Below, piece by piece: positions 42,168 to 51,785 of a stretch of 58,861 nucleotides of DNA. Under the pieces are notes generated by a model. It saw only the letters and a list, made by a program, of their open reading frames with translations. It was not told the origin of the DNA and searched no databases. Both the position numbers and the translations under genes were made by a program. The stretch comes from DATARH01 sp050246595 (lineage in GTDB: Bacteria > Pseudomonadota > Alphaproteobacteria > ATCC43930 > CGMCC-115725): positions 1 through 58,861 of the forward strand of contig JBFWVT010000028.1 of the NCBI GenBank assembly GCA_050246595.1. Reading direction: 5' to 3'. Each line of letters begins with the position of its first letter. The first letter of the stretch is position 1.

Positions 42168-43565
42168 ATGAGTCCGCCCGGTTTCGCCGCCGTCATTCTT
42201 GCCGCCGGCGAGGGTAGCCGCCTTAAATCGGCGCATCCGAAGGTGCTGCACGAAATCGCCGGACAGGCGATGATCCGTCACGTCATCGCTGCGCTGCAAC
42301 CGCTGGAGCCGGCCGCTGCGGTCGTTATTGTCGGCCGCGACATGGATTTGGTCGCGCGCACCGTCGCCCCGCTGCCGACCGCGATCCAGTTCCCGCCGCG
42401 CGGCACCGGCGACGCGGTGCGCATGGGACGCCCGATCCTTGCCGATCGGCTCGCCGGCAACAGCGCGATCGCCGATCTTGTCGTCCTGTACGGCGACACC
42501 CCGCTGCTCCGCACCGAAACAATCGCCGCCCTGATCGAGGCGCGGCGCCGCGCACCCGAGGCCGCCGTCGCGGTGGCCGGTTTTCGGCCGGAAAATCCGG
42601 GAGCTTACGGCCGTCTCGTGCTTGATCGCGACGGCGGGCGGGACGACGGCAGGCTCGCGCGCATCGTCGAAGCAAAGGACGCCGGCCCCGACGAGTTGGC
42701 GATTGGGTTGTGCAATGGCGGGATCATGGCGATCGCCGCAAGCTGCGCCTTTGACCTGATCGACCAAATCGGCAACGACAACGCAAAACGCGAATTTTAC
42801 CTGACCGACATCGTCGAAATCGCGAACCGGCGCGGGTTGGTTTGCCGCGTCATCGAAGCGCCCGAGGAGGACGTGCTCGGCGTCAACACGCGGGAAGAAC
42901 TGGCCGCGGCCGAGGCAGTGATGCAGAACCGGCTGCGCCGCCGTGCGATGCGGAAAGGCGTTACGTTGGTCGCTCCGGAGACCGTGTTTCTGTGCGCCGA
43001 TACGATTCTCGGGCGCGATGTCGTCGTCGAACCTGATGTCGTTTTCGGCCCCGGTGTGACGGTCGCGGACAATGTCCGGATACGCTCGTTTTCGCATCTC
43101 GAGGGCGCCGATATCGCGCCGGGCGCGATCGTCGGACCGTTCGCCCGGCTGCGGCCCGGCGCCGTGCTCGAAGCCGACGCGCATGTCGGCAATTTTGTCG
43201 AGGTCAAGGCCACCCGCCTCGGCGCCGGCGCCAAGGCCAACCACCTGTCCTATCTCGGCGACAGCGATATCGGCGCCGGCACCAACATCGGCGCCGGCAC
43301 GATCACCTGCAATTACGACGGCTTTAACAAGGGGCGGACAATAATCGGGGAGCGCGCGTTTATCGGGTCGAACACGGCGCTGGTTGCCCCCGTCTCGGTC
43401 GGTGACGGAGCCTATGTCGCGACCGGCAGCGTGGTTACCTCTAATGTACCGGCCGACGCGCTGACGATCGCGCGCGCCCGGCAAGTGGACAAACCAGGGC
43501 GCGGCGCCGCGCTGCGCGACCGGCTGCGGGCCGAACGCGCGCGGCCGAGCAAGGAGAAAAGCTGA
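42168..43565 (+). CDS. glmU: bifunctional UDP-N-acetylglucosamine pyrophosphorylase/GlcN-1-P acetyltransferase
   Basis: A 465-residue enzyme catalysing the last two steps to UDP-GlcNAc. The N-terminal uridylyltransferase has VILAAGEGSRLKSAHPKVLH and YGDTPLL; the C-terminal left-handed beta-helix has hexapeptide repeats and the acetyltransferase site VEVKATRLGAGAKANHLSYL and NYDGFNK. AAAGGAG precedes ATG 42168, which fixes the start; an open extension upstream is not conserved. Its stop overlaps the glmS start by one base. Confidence 0.97.
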   Translation: MSPPGFAAVILAAGEGSRLKSAHPKVLHEIAGQAMIRHVIAALQPLEPAAAVVIVGRDMDLVARTVAPLPTAIQFPPRGTGDAVRMGRPILADRLAGNSAIADLVVLYGDTPLLRTETIAALIEARRRAPEAAVAVAGFRPENPGAYGRLVLDRDGGRDDGRLARIVEAKDAGPDELAIGLCNGGIMAIAASCAFDLIDQIGNDNAKREFYLTDIVEIANRRGLVCRVIEAPEEDVLGVNTREELAAAEAVMQNRLRRRAMRKGVTLVAPETVFLCADTILGRDVVVEPDVVFGPGVTVADNVRIRSFSHLEGADIAPGAIVGPFARLRPGAVLEADAHVGNFVEVKATRLGAGAKANHLSYLGDSDIGAGTNIGAGTITCNYDGFNKGRTIIGERAFIGSNTALVAPVSVGDGAYVATGSVVTSNVPADALTIARARQVDKPGRGAALRDRLRAERARPSKEKS

Positions 43566-45388
43566 TGTGCGGTATCGTCGGGATCATCGGCAAGCGGCCG
43601 GTCGCCGCCGAATTGATCGAGGGGCTGCGGCGTCTCGAATATCGCGGCTATGATTCGGCCGGGGTCGCGACCTTGATCGACGGCCGCATCGAACGCCGCC
43701 GCGCCCAAGGCAAGCTCGCCAATCTCGCCGCGCGGCTCGAACGCGAACCGGTGCACGGTACGATCGGCATCGGCCACACACGCTGGGCGACGCACGGTCT
43801 GCCGACCGAGGACAACGCGCATCCGATCGCGACCGACCGGGTCGCCGTCGTCCATAACGGCATCATCGAAAACTTTCAGCAACTGAAACGCGAGCTGACC
43901 GCGCTCGGCTACCGCTTTGAAACGCAGACCGATACCGAGGCGGTCGCGATCCTGACGACGCATCATCTGGCGCAGGGTCTGACCCCGCCGCAGGCCGTGG
44001 CCCGCACCCTGGCGCGGCTCGAAGGCGCCTTTGCGCTCGTCTTTCTGTTCGCCGGCGAGCACGATCTGTTGATTTGCGCCCGCCGCGGCAGCCCGCTGGC
44101 GATCGGCTATGGCGATGGCGAGATGTATATCGGCTCCGATTCGCTGGCGCTGGCGCCGCTGACCCGACGCATCACCTATCTCGAAGAAGGCGATTGGGCC
44201 GTCGTGACCGCGCGCGAAGTCGCGATCTTCGACCGCGCCAACGAAAAGGCCGCGCGCCCGGTGCGCGAGACGGCATTGTCCGGCGCTCTGATCGGCAAGG
44301 GCAACTACCGCCATTTCATGCAGAAGGAAATTTTCGAGCAGCCTTCGGTGATCGGCGATACGTTGCAGGCGCTGGTCAACCCGGCGACCCGCAGCGTGCA
44401 TCTGCCCGACCTGCCCTTCGCCCTCGGCGATATCGCGCAGATCAGCGTGATTGCCTGCGGCACTTCCTTCCATGCCGGGTTGGTCACGAAATACTGGCTC
44501 GAACGCATCGCGCGCATCCCGGTCGAGGCCGATATCGCCTCCGAATTCCGCTATCGCGCCCCGGCGATGCCGCAAGGCGGCGCGGCGATCTTCATCTCGC
44601 AATCGGGCGAGACCGCCGACACGCTGGCCGCGCTGCGCTATTGCCGCGAGGTCGGACAGAAGATCATCGCCGTCGTCAACCAGCCGGAAAGCTCGATCGC
44701 GCGCGAGGCCGATATCGTATTGCAAACCCTGGCCGGGCCGGAGATCGGCGTCGCCTCGACCAAGGCGTTCACGACCCAGCTCGCCGTGCTTGCCGCGTTC
44801 ACGGTCGCGATGGCGCGGGCGCGCGGCACGATCGACGAAGACGGCGAGGCGACGCTCGCCGGCCAACTCGCCGAAATCCCGTCGCGCGCCAGCGAGGTCT
44901 TGCACCACGACGAGCGGCTGCGCCAGATCGCCGAGGAGATCGCCCAGGCGCGCGACGTGCTTTATCTCGGGCGCGGCACCGCCTACCCGCTGGCGCTCGA
45001 AGGCGCGCTGAAGCTGAAGGAGATTTCCTACATCCACGCCGAGGGCTACGCCGCAGGCGAGATGAAGCACGGCCCGATCGCGCTGATCGACGACGCCGTG
45101 CCGGTCATCGTGCTGGCGCCGCCCGACGATCTGTTTGAGAAGACTCTTTCCAATGTCGAGGAGGTCATGGCGCGCGGCGGCCGGGTCGTGATGATCTCGG
45201 ACCAGACCGGTGTCGCGCGCCTCGAAGACCGTTGCGCGTTCGGCATCGCGGTCCCGAACTGCGCCCCGTTTGTCGCCCCGCTCCTCTACGCGATCCCAAT
45301 CCAGCTGCTGGCCTATCACGTCGCGGTGCTGAAAGGCACCGATGTGGACCAGCCGCGCAACCTCGCCAAAAGCGTCACGGTGGAGTAA
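43565..45388 (+). CDS. glmS: glucosamine-6-phosphate synthase (glutamine-hydrolysing)
   Basis: A 607-residue, full-length enzyme. Cys2 after the initiator Met (MCGIVGIIG) is the glutaminase nucleophile, with RRLEYRGYDSAG and HTRWATHG. Two SIS domains follow (ISVIACGTSFHAGLV, ISQSGETADTLAAL; YLGRGTAYPLALEGALKLKE), and the conserved end LAKSVTVE is intact. It makes GlcN-6-P for GlmM/GlmU. It is coupled to glmU (TGATG). No glmS ribozyme is expected in this group, and none is seen. Confidence 0.98.
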   Translation: MCGIVGIIGKRPVAAELIEGLRRLEYRGYDSAGVATLIDGRIERRRAQGKLANLAARLEREPVHGTIGIGHTRWATHGLPTEDNAHPIATDRVAVVHNGIIENFQQLKRELTALGYRFETQTDTEAVAILTTHHLAQGLTPPQAVARTLARLEGAFALVFLFAGEHDLLICARRGSPLAIGYGDGEMYIGSDSLALAPLTRRITYLEEGDWAVVTAREVAIFDRANEKAARPVRETALSGALIGKGNYRHFMQKEIFEQPSVIGDTLQALVNPATRSVHLPDLPFALGDIAQISVIACGTSFHAGLVTKYWLERIARIPVEADIASEFRYRAPAMPQGGAAIFISQSGETADTLAALRYCREVGQKIIAVVNQPESSIAREADIVLQTLAGPEIGVASTKAFTTQLAVLAAFTVAMARARGTIDEDGEATLAGQLAEIPSRASEVLHHDERLRQIAEEIAQARDVLYLGRGTAYPLALEGALKLKEISYIHAEGYAAGEMKHGPIALIDDAVPVIVLAPPDDLFEKTLSNVEEVMARGGRVVMISDQTGVARLEDRCAFGIAVPNCAPFVAPLLYAIPIQLLAYHVAVLKGTDVDQPRNLAKSVTVE

Positions 45389-45487
45389 CGCAACCGGAGC
45401 ACGCCTCCCCCGGCTCGTGTCCGCCAATATCGCCGCTTCCCGACACAGTAACGTGGGGCTTGGAAGACCGAGAACGATAGGACAGTC

Positions 45488-45967
45488 ATGGCCGATGCCG
45501 GCGAACTTTACGACCGGGATTTCCTGCAATGGACCGAGCAGCAGGCGATGGCGCTGCGTCGGGCCGCCAAAGAGTCGAACCTGCCGCTTGATTGGGAGAA
45601 CCTCGCGGAGGAGATCGAGAGCTTGGGAAAATCGCTTCGCCGCGAGTTGAGTTCCCAAATCCGTCGGGTACTTCGACATCTGTTCAAGCTCGAAGCCTCT
45701 CCCGCCGATCGGCCCCGCGCCGGATGGCGCGCCACAATCACGGCCGCACGCGCGGACATCGCGGAAGTATTGGAGCAAGCCCCGAGTCTGCGGCGGGAAG
45801 TTGCAGAGATGGTCGGAAAGCAGGCACGAATTGCCGCGGAGCTTGCGGCGGCCGACCTGACGGGGCACGGCGAAGCGGCGGACCCCGTCTGGGCCAAGCT
45901 GGAAAGAGGCGGGTTCACCGCCGACCAGGTGCTCGGAGACTGGTTCCCCGAAACCGCCGCACGGTAG
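45488..45967 (+). CDS. DUF29-family protein
   Basis: A 159-residue soluble protein. The N-terminal LYDRDFLQWTEQQAMALRR and DWENLAEEIESLGKSLRREL are the hallmark of the DUF29 family, whose function is unknown. The rest is helical and charged. ATG 45488 is preceded by ACAGTC without a strong ribosome site. It lies 99 bases after glmS on the same strand, and the gap before uvrB is long, so it may be its own unit. Confidence 0.85.
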   Translation: MADAGELYDRDFLQWTEQQAMALRRAAKESNLPLDWENLAEEIESLGKSLRRELSSQIRRVLRHLFKLEASPADRPRAGWRATITAARADIAEVLEQAPSLRREVAEMVGKQARIAAELAAADLTGHGEAADPVWAKLERGGFTADQVLGDWFPETAAR

Positions 45968-46299
45968 CCCCCACTCCCAGGATCGCCGCGAGCCGGCGCT
46001 CCATGCGCTCCGCCACTCTCGGCGCGTCCTCCACGCCGCCATCATAACGCCTTTGTTTAATGTTATGGCAATCCTCGATCCGCCCTCTCTCGCGTGCGCC
46101 CCCCGATTCCCGCCAATTTCCTGATGCCTCCGTGATCGACCCCGTGAAATTCCCTGCCCCTCGATCGGAAATTCCGTACGATCAACAGCTTGGTCGCTGA
46201 TCGCGCGGCCCCAGGGAAAATTTCCCTGATCCAGGGAATTTCCGGCTCGCGAATTCCCCTTCTGGCATCGCGGCGTGCGCCGGCCTATTTTACCCTGCC
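45968..46299. repeat. intergenic region with clustered GGGAAATTCCC-like motifs
   Basis: 332 bases without a gene. From 46141 to 46260 short palindromic motifs recur: GAAATTCCC, CGGAAATTCCG, CAGGGAAAATTTCCCTG, CAGGGAATTTCCGG and GAATTCCCC. They lie about 20-45 bases apart just before uvrB. They may be operators or remains of a dispersed alphaproteobacterial repeat; I recall similar strings from related genomes but cannot verify this. Confidence 0.6.
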
Positions 46300-48492
46300 A
46301 TGCAGCCGCCGCTCGTCGCCGAACGCCTCCGGATCGAACGCCCCCTGGGCGATATCGAAAAGCCGTTCCGCCTCTGCTCCGAATTCCAGCCGGCCGGCGA
46401 CCAGCCGCGGGCGATAGAGGAACTGTGCGCCGGCATTGAACACGGCGAGCGCGACCAGGTGCTGCTCGGCGTCACCGGCAGCGGAAAAACCTTTACGATG
46501 GCGCATGTCATCGCCCGCACCGGCCGCCCGGCGATCATCCTGGCGCCGAACAAGACGCTGGCGGCGCAGCTTTACGGAGAGATGAAGAGCTTCTTTCCGG
46601 ATAACGCGGTCGAATATTTCGTCTCGTATTACGACTACTACCAGCCCGAGGCCTACGTCCCGCGCACCGACACCTATGTCGAGAAGGAATCCTCGCTGAA
46701 CGAACAGATCGACCGGATGCGCCACTCGGCGACCCGCGCGATCCTGGAACGGCGCGATGTCGTCGTCGTCGCCAGCGTCTCGTGCATCTACGGCATCGGT
46801 TCGGTCGAGGCCTATTCGCAGATGACCGAATCGCTCGAAGCGGGCGGCCGGATCAACCGGACAAAGCTCCTGGCTCGCTTCGTCGAGCTGCAATACCGCC
46901 GCAACGATCAGAATTTCGTGCGCGGCACGTTCCGGGTGCGCGGCGACACGATCGAACTGTTCCCGGCGCACTACGAGGACCGCGCCTGGCGCCTCTCGCT
47001 GTTCGGCGACGAGATCGAGGCGATCCACGAATTCGACCCGCTGACCGGCGAGAAGACCGCTTTGCTGCAATCAGTCAAGGTCTACGCCAACAGCCATTAC
47101 GTGACGCCGCGCCCAACACTCTTGCAGGCGATCGAACAGATCAAACGCGATCTCAAAATCCGTCTGGAGGAGTTGCACCGCGGCGGCAGGCTCCTCGAAG
47201 CGCAGCGGCTGGAACAACGGACAAACTACGATATCGAGATGATCGAGGCGACCGGGTCGTGCGCCGGTATCGAGAACTATTCGCGCTATCTGACCGGCCG
47301 CAAACCCGGCGAGCCGCCGCCGACATTCTTCGAATACATGTCACGCGACGCGCTGGTCATCGTCGATGAGAGCCATGTCACCGTGCCGCAGCTCGGCGGC
47401 ATGTTCGGCGGCGACTGGACGCGCAAGACGACCCTCGCCGAATACGGGTTCCGGCTGCCGTCCTGTACCGACAACCGACCGCTCAAATTCGAGGAATGGG
47501 ACGCCTATCGCGGTCAGACGATCTTTGTCTCGGCCACCCCGGGACGCTGGGAGATGGAGCGCGCCGGCGGCGTCTTTGCCGAGCAGATCGTGCGGCCGAC
47601 CGGGCTTGTCGATCCGCCCTGCCTCGTCCGCCCAACCGAGAATCAGGTCGATGACCTGATGGCCGAGTGCCGTGAGGCGGCCGCCAGGGGTCACCGCGTT
47701 CTGGTCACGACCCTGACAAAGAAGATGGCCGAGGCGCTGACCGAGTACCTGCATGAGGCCGGGCTGCGAGTCCGCTATATGCATTCCGATGTCGATACGA
47801 TCGAGCGTATCGAGATTATTCGCGACCTGCGGCTCGGCGTTTTCGACGTGCTGATAGGCATCAACCTGCTGCGCGAGGGGCTCGACATCCCGGAATGCGC
47901 GCTAGTCGCGGTGCTTGACGCCGACAAGGAGGGATATCTGCGCTCTCGCACCTCGCTGATCCAGACGATCGGCCGCGCCGCGCGCCACGTCGAGGGCCGC
48001 GCGATCCTCTACGCCGACCGTATGACCGACAGCTTGAAAGCGGCGATTGAGGAAACGAACCGCCGGCGCGAAAAGCAGCAGGCGTACAACGCGGCGCACG
48101 GCATCACGCCGGAGAGCGTGCGGCGCGGCATCGCCGACATTCTCGACAGCGTCTATGAGAAGGACCATGTCACGGTTGGTCTCGGCGAGAGCGAGGCGGC
48201 GCATTACCAGGGCAAGGATTTGAGAGCCGTTATCGCCGATCTCGAAAAACGCATGCGCGCCGCCGCCTCTGATCTCGAATTCGAGGAAGCGGCGCGCCTG
48301 CGTGACGAGATCCGCCGCCTCGAACAGGCCGATCTTGAGCTGCCGGCGAATGGCTCGACCCCCGGCCCGGCGGGCAGCCCGCGCGGCCGCTCGACATTGG
48401 GCCGGGCCGGCATGTCGGCGCGCGAGATGGTGCGAGCCAAGGTGCGCGCCCGTGGCAAAGGCTCGAACAGGGAACGCCGTGCCCGCGCGTAA
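46300..48492 (+). CDS. uvrB: excinuclease ABC subunit B
   Basis: A 730-residue helicase-like subunit of nucleotide excision repair. Walker A GVTGSGKTFTMA, the damage-probing beta-hairpin VSYYDYYQPEAYVPRTDTY, helicase motifs (VDESHVTVPQ, LREGLDIPECALV, IQTIGRAARH) and a C-terminal UVR motif for UvrC contact (LEFEEAARLRDEIRRLE) are all visible. The basic C-tail beyond the UVR is about 55 residues. Its last bases overlap the SDR gene. Confidence 0.97.
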   Translation: MQPPLVAERLRIERPLGDIEKPFRLCSEFQPAGDQPRAIEELCAGIEHGERDQVLLGVTGSGKTFTMAHVIARTGRPAIILAPNKTLAAQLYGEMKSFFPDNAVEYFVSYYDYYQPEAYVPRTDTYVEKESSLNEQIDRMRHSATRAILERRDVVVVASVSCIYGIGSVEAYSQMTESLEAGGRINRTKLLARFVELQYRRNDQNFVRGTFRVRGDTIELFPAHYEDRAWRLSLFGDEIEAIHEFDPLTGEKTALLQSVKVYANSHYVTPRPTLLQAIEQIKRDLKIRLEELHRGGRLLEAQRLEQRTNYDIEMIEATGSCAGIENYSRYLTGRKPGEPPPTFFEYMSRDALVIVDESHVTVPQLGGMFGGDWTRKTTLAEYGFRLPSCTDNRPLKFEEWDAYRGQTIFVSATPGRWEMERAGGVFAEQIVRPTGLVDPPCLVRPTENQVDDLMAECREAAARGHRVLVTTLTKKMAEALTEYLHEAGLRVRYMHSDVDTIERIEIIRDLRLGVFDVLIGINLLREGLDIPECALVAVLDADKEGYLRSRTSLIQTIGRAARHVEGRAILYADRMTDSLKAAIEETNRRREKQQAYNAAHGITPESVRRGIADILDSVYEKDHVTVGLGESEAAHYQGKDLRAVIADLEKRMRAAASDLEFEEAARLRDEIRRLEQADLELPANGSTPGPAGSPRGRSTLGRAGMSAREMVRAKVRARGKGSNRERRARA

Positions 48493-49294
48493 CACGGCAG
48501 AGCGGGAGGAAGTACACGGCGGTTTCCCCACGCCACCAGTTCCGAAAGCGGCGCTGGTCACCGGCGCGGCACGGCGCATTGGCCGCGCGCTCGCGCTGGG
48601 GCTGGCCGAGGCCGGCTATGCGGTCGCCGTGCATCATCACGCCTCGGGAGCGGCGGCCGAAGCGCTGGTGGCCGAGATTGCGCGAGCTGGCGGCAAGGCG
48701 GTCGCACTGGCCGCCGATCTCGCGGACGAAACCGCAGTCAGGAAGCTGCTGCCGGATGCAGCGGCGGCGCTTGGCGCTATAGGGGTGCTCGTCAACAACG
48801 CATCGATTTTCGAGAACGATACGGTTGCCACGGCAACACAAGAGAGCTGGGACGCGCATCTGGCCATAAATCTCCGTGCTCCGTTCGTGCTGATCCAGGA
48901 TTTCGCGGCACGACTTCCCGCCAATTCCGGCGGGGTGGTGGTCAACCTTCTCGACGAGCGCGTCTGGAATCTCACCCCGTATTTCGTTTCCTACACGGTC
49001 AGCAAAATGGGGCTGTGGACTCTAACCCGGACGCTGGCCTTGGCGCTTGCTCCGCGCATCCGCGTCAATGCGATCGGACCCGGCCCAACGCTGCCGAATA
49101 CACGTCAGACTCCGGAGCAGTTTCTCGATCGCTGCCGCGCTATGCCATTGCGGCGCGGCACCAGCCCTCGCGAGATTGCGGCGGCGATGCGCTTCATCCT
49201 CGAAGCGCCGGCGATGACCGGCCAGATGATCGCGCTCGATGGTGGCGAGCACCTTGGATGGGGGCAGCCCGGATACACCCGTATATTGGAATGA
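48479..49294 (+). CDS. short-chain dehydrogenase/reductase (FolM/pteridine-reductase-like)
   Basis: A 271-residue SDR. The cofactor motif is TGAARRIGRALALG (TGxxxRIG, an Arg pattern usual for NADPH), NNAS follows, and the active site is YFVSYTVSKMG (YxxxK). The TGAARRIG form and the LLDERVWNLTPYF block resemble pteridine reductases and FolM. GTG 48479 has AGGGA 6 bases upstream and overlaps uvrB by 14 bases. The first 30 or so residues have no family match and contain a degenerate copy of the repeat also seen in uvrC (GTAAC-CGGCAGAG). Confidence 0.85.
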   Translation: MPARNTAEREEVHGGFPTPPVPKAALVTGAARRIGRALALGLAEAGYAVAVHHHASGAAAEALVAEIARAGGKAVALAADLADETAVRKLLPDAAAALGAIGVLVNNASIFENDTVATATQESWDAHLAINLRAPFVLIQDFAARLPANSGGVVVNLLDERVWNLTPYFVSYTVSKMGLWTLTRTLALALAPRIRVNAIGPGPTLPNTRQTPEQFLDRCRAMPLRRGTSPREIAAAMRFILEAPAMTGQMIALDGGEHLGWGQPGYTRILE

Positions 49295-49625
49295 ACAGGT
49301 CGAATGCCGGTCGAAGTGGCGGAAACGCTTGCCGGCAACTCAAGAATCTGCCAACCCGGACATCGGCCCACCGCTCGAACTTTTTCACAGCCCCTATCAG
49401 GGCTGCACTGCCCCAATCGTATTCGCGGTTCTGGCATCCAGGTTCAATCCCTTCAAACTTGACAGAAAAAAAGCTATTAATCTTCAAATATCTAGAAGAC
49501 TGCCTACTTTTTGGCCATTTCATCCAAAACATTAGGTTGGCTGGAAATCGGCTGCTTCGCAGCATGGTTTTCTACAAATTTATCCACAGCTTCCGTGGAT
49601 TAGATTCGGAAGGCGCGGAAATTCC
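49295..49625. promoter_or_regulatory. intergenic region upstream of uvrC with one DnaA-box match
   Basis: 331 bases with no gene. The second half is AT-rich. TTATCCACA at 49580-49588 equals the E. coli DnaA-box consensus, and ATCCAC (49582-49587) can pair with GTGGAT (49595-49600). A single box may regulate the adjacent gene; it is not evidence of an origin, since no cluster of boxes is present. Confidence 0.4.
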
Positions 49626-51785
49626 ATGACGATGCAACAGGTTGCCTCGATCTCCCGGCGGGAACGTCGGCGTAACGCGACCCCACTCGATCCCCGGCGC
49701 AGCCCCGAGGCGCCCGCGAGCGGATTGGTTCCAATAGCTGATCCGGCGCACCCGGCGGCGCTGCACCCGGAAGCCTCGGCGGCAATTCCTGAAACCGGTC
49801 CGACACAGGGCGGTCTCGCACGCGGGGTTGCAGTTCTGCGGACGGCGCTGCGCAATGTGCCGTCAACTCCCGGCGTCTACCGCATGCTTGACCGCAAGGG
49901 TGACGCGCTCTATGTCGGCAAGGCGCGTAACCTGAGAAACCGGGTGCAGAACTATACGCATCCGGCTGGGCTGTCGAACCGAATCCGGCGCATGGTCGCC
50001 GAGACAGCGGCGTTCGAGATCGTTGAAACAGCGACCGAAGCCGAGGCGCTGCTGCTTGAGTGCAACCTGATCAAGCGGCTGATGCCGCGTTACAACGTGC
50101 TGCTGCGCGACGACAAGTCGTTCCCGTTCATTCATCTGACCGGCGGCCACGACTTTCCGCAGCTGACCAAATTTCGCGGCGCGCGCGACAAGCCGGGCCT
50201 GTATTTCGGGCCGTTCGCCTCGGCCGGTGCGGTCAACCGTACCCTGGTCGCCTTGCAGAAGGCGTTCCTGCTGCGCTCGTGCAGCGACAGCGTATTCAAC
50301 AACCGTACCCGCCCGTGTCTGCTGCACCAGATCAAACGCTGCAGCGCCCCGTGCGTCGGCCGGATCGACAGCGACGAATACGCCAGGCTCATCGAACAGG
50401 CGCAGCTTTTCCTGTCCGGCCGCAGCAGCGACATCCAGCAGCGCCTCGCGGCGGAGATGGACACAGCCGCCGAGATGCTTGATTTCGAAGCTGCGGCGTT
50501 AATCCGCGACCGCATCCGCGCGCTTTCGCTGGTGCAGGGACACCAGGACATTCACGTCGCAGGCCTCGCCGATGCCGATGTCATGGCGGCGCATCAGGCC
50601 GGCGGCCATACCTGTGTGCAGGTCTTCTTCTTCCGCGGCGGGCATAATTGGGGTAATCGCGCTTATTTCCCGAGTCACGATCGCCAGCTCGCGGTCGAGG
50701 AGGTGCTGACTGCGTTTGTCGGCCAGTTCTATGACAACCGGCCGAAACCGCCGCTGGTCCTGCTCAGCCATCCACTTGTCGAGCAGGATCTTGTGGCCGA
50801 GGCGCTGTCACTGCACGGCGGACGGGTGACGCTCGCAGTACCCCAGCGCGGCGACAAGAAGAAGCTGGTCGCCCGCATCGCCGCGACCGCACGCGACGCG
50901 CTTGGCCGACGTCTGGCGGAAAGCGCCTCAACGCGGCAACTGCTCGACGGCGTGGCCGCTTTGTTCGGGCTGAGCAGCCCGCTGAACCGGATCGAGGTCT
51001 ACGACAACAGCCATATCCAGGGCGCGCACGCGGTCGGCGCGATGGTTGTCGCCGGTCCCGACGGGCTGGTGAAGAATGCCTACCGCAAGTTCACAATACG
51101 CGGGCCGCGCGATCGCAATCGCCCTCAGCTTCCCGACCCCGACGCCATTGGTGCTCCCCTCCCCCGTAACGCGGCAGAGGGGAGTGACGGCGGACCCGGC
51201 CCGGCAATTGGTGAGGGCAAAGCCGACGGCACGGAACCTGCGGCACCGGGCGACGATTACGCGATGATGCGCGAAGTGTTCAGCCGCCGCTTCGGGCGCG
51301 CTCTGAAGGAGGACCCGGAGCGCGCCCACGGCACATGGCCCGACCTGGTGCTGATCGACGGCGGCCAGGGCCAGTTGACCGCGGCCCAACAGGTCTTCGC
51401 CGAACTCGGCATCGAAGGTCTCCCGATCGTCTCGATCGCCAAGGGCCCCGACCGCAACGCCGGCCGCGAGCGGTTCTTTGTGCCGGGCCGTCCGCCGTTC
51501 TCGATGGAACCGCGCGATCCGGTGCTGTACTTTCTGCAGCGATTGCGTGACGAGGCGCATCGCTTCGCAATCAGCGCGCATCGCGCCAAGCGGGCCAAGG
51601 CCATCGGGCGCTCGCCGCTCGACGAAATCCCGAGCATCGGCGCCAAGCGCAAGCACGCGCTGCTGCATCATTTCGGCTCGGCACGAGCGGTCGCGCGCGC
51701 CGGGCTCGCCGAAATCGAGCGGGTGACCGGCATCAGCAAGACTGTCGCGAAAAAGGTTTACGACCATTTCCATGACGGTAGCTAA
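49626..51785 (+). CDS. uvrC: excinuclease ABC subunit C
   Basis: A 719-residue dual-incision nuclease. The GIY-YIG domain begins at about residue 76 (STPGVYRMLDRKGDALYVGK), a UVR motif is at about 275-300 (LDFEAAALIRDRIRAL), the RNase H-like nuclease domain has EVYDNSHIQG and VLIDGGQGQL, and HhH motifs end the protein. Two additions are odd: an Ala/Pro-rich N-terminal lead of about 75 residues (a later start is possible), and a roughly 45-residue Pro/Gly-rich insert in the nuclease domain that is encoded in part by a palindromic repeat. Confidence 0.95.
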   Translation: MTMQQVASISRRERRRNATPLDPRRSPEAPASGLVPIADPAHPAALHPEASAAIPETGPTQGGLARGVAVLRTALRNVPSTPGVYRMLDRKGDALYVGKARNLRNRVQNYTHPAGLSNRIRRMVAETAAFEIVETATEAEALLLECNLIKRLMPRYNVLLRDDKSFPFIHLTGGHDFPQLTKFRGARDKPGLYFGPFASAGAVNRTLVALQKAFLLRSCSDSVFNNRTRPCLLHQIKRCSAPCVGRIDSDEYARLIEQAQLFLSGRSSDIQQRLAAEMDTAAEMLDFEAAALIRDRIRALSLVQGHQDIHVAGLADADVMAAHQAGGHTCVQVFFFRGGHNWGNRAYFPSHDRQLAVEEVLTAFVGQFYDNRPKPPLVLLSHPLVEQDLVAEALSLHGGRVTLAVPQRGDKKKLVARIAATARDALGRRLAESASTRQLLDGVAALFGLSSPLNRIEVYDNSHIQGAHAVGAMVVAGPDGLVKNAYRKFTIRGPRDRNRPQLPDPDAIGAPLPRNAAEGSDGGPGPAIGEGKADGTEPAAPGDDYAMMREVFSRRFGRALKEDPERAHGTWPDLVLIDGGQGQLTAAQQVFAELGIEGLPIVSIAKGPDRNAGRERFFVPGRPPFSMEPRDPVLYFLQRLRDEAHRFAISAHRAKRAKAIGRSPLDEIPSIGAKRKHALLHHFGSARAVARAGLAEIERVTGISKTVAKKVYDHFHDGS
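51154..51184. repeat. REP-like repeat inside uvrC
   Basis: CTCCCCT (51154-51160) pairs with AGGGGAG (51178-51184), and CCCCTCCCCCGTAACGCGGC lies between/at its left. The sequence is translated in frame as PLPRNAAEGS between the conserved YRKFTIRG and PGDDYAMMREV blocks. It resembles the intergenic family at 2252-2277 and 21720-21743. Confidence 0.6.

Noticed and set aside
43412..46045. 877-codon open frame on the minus strand opposite glmU/glmS/DUF29
   Set aside because: It lies antisense to three clear genes. GC-rich codon bias keeps the opposite frame free of stops, and the translation is Arg/Asp/Gly-rich with no family motif.
49295..49625. Replication origin
   Set aside because: Only one DnaA box is present, with no cluster, no AT-rich DUE of clear form and no origin-linked genes.
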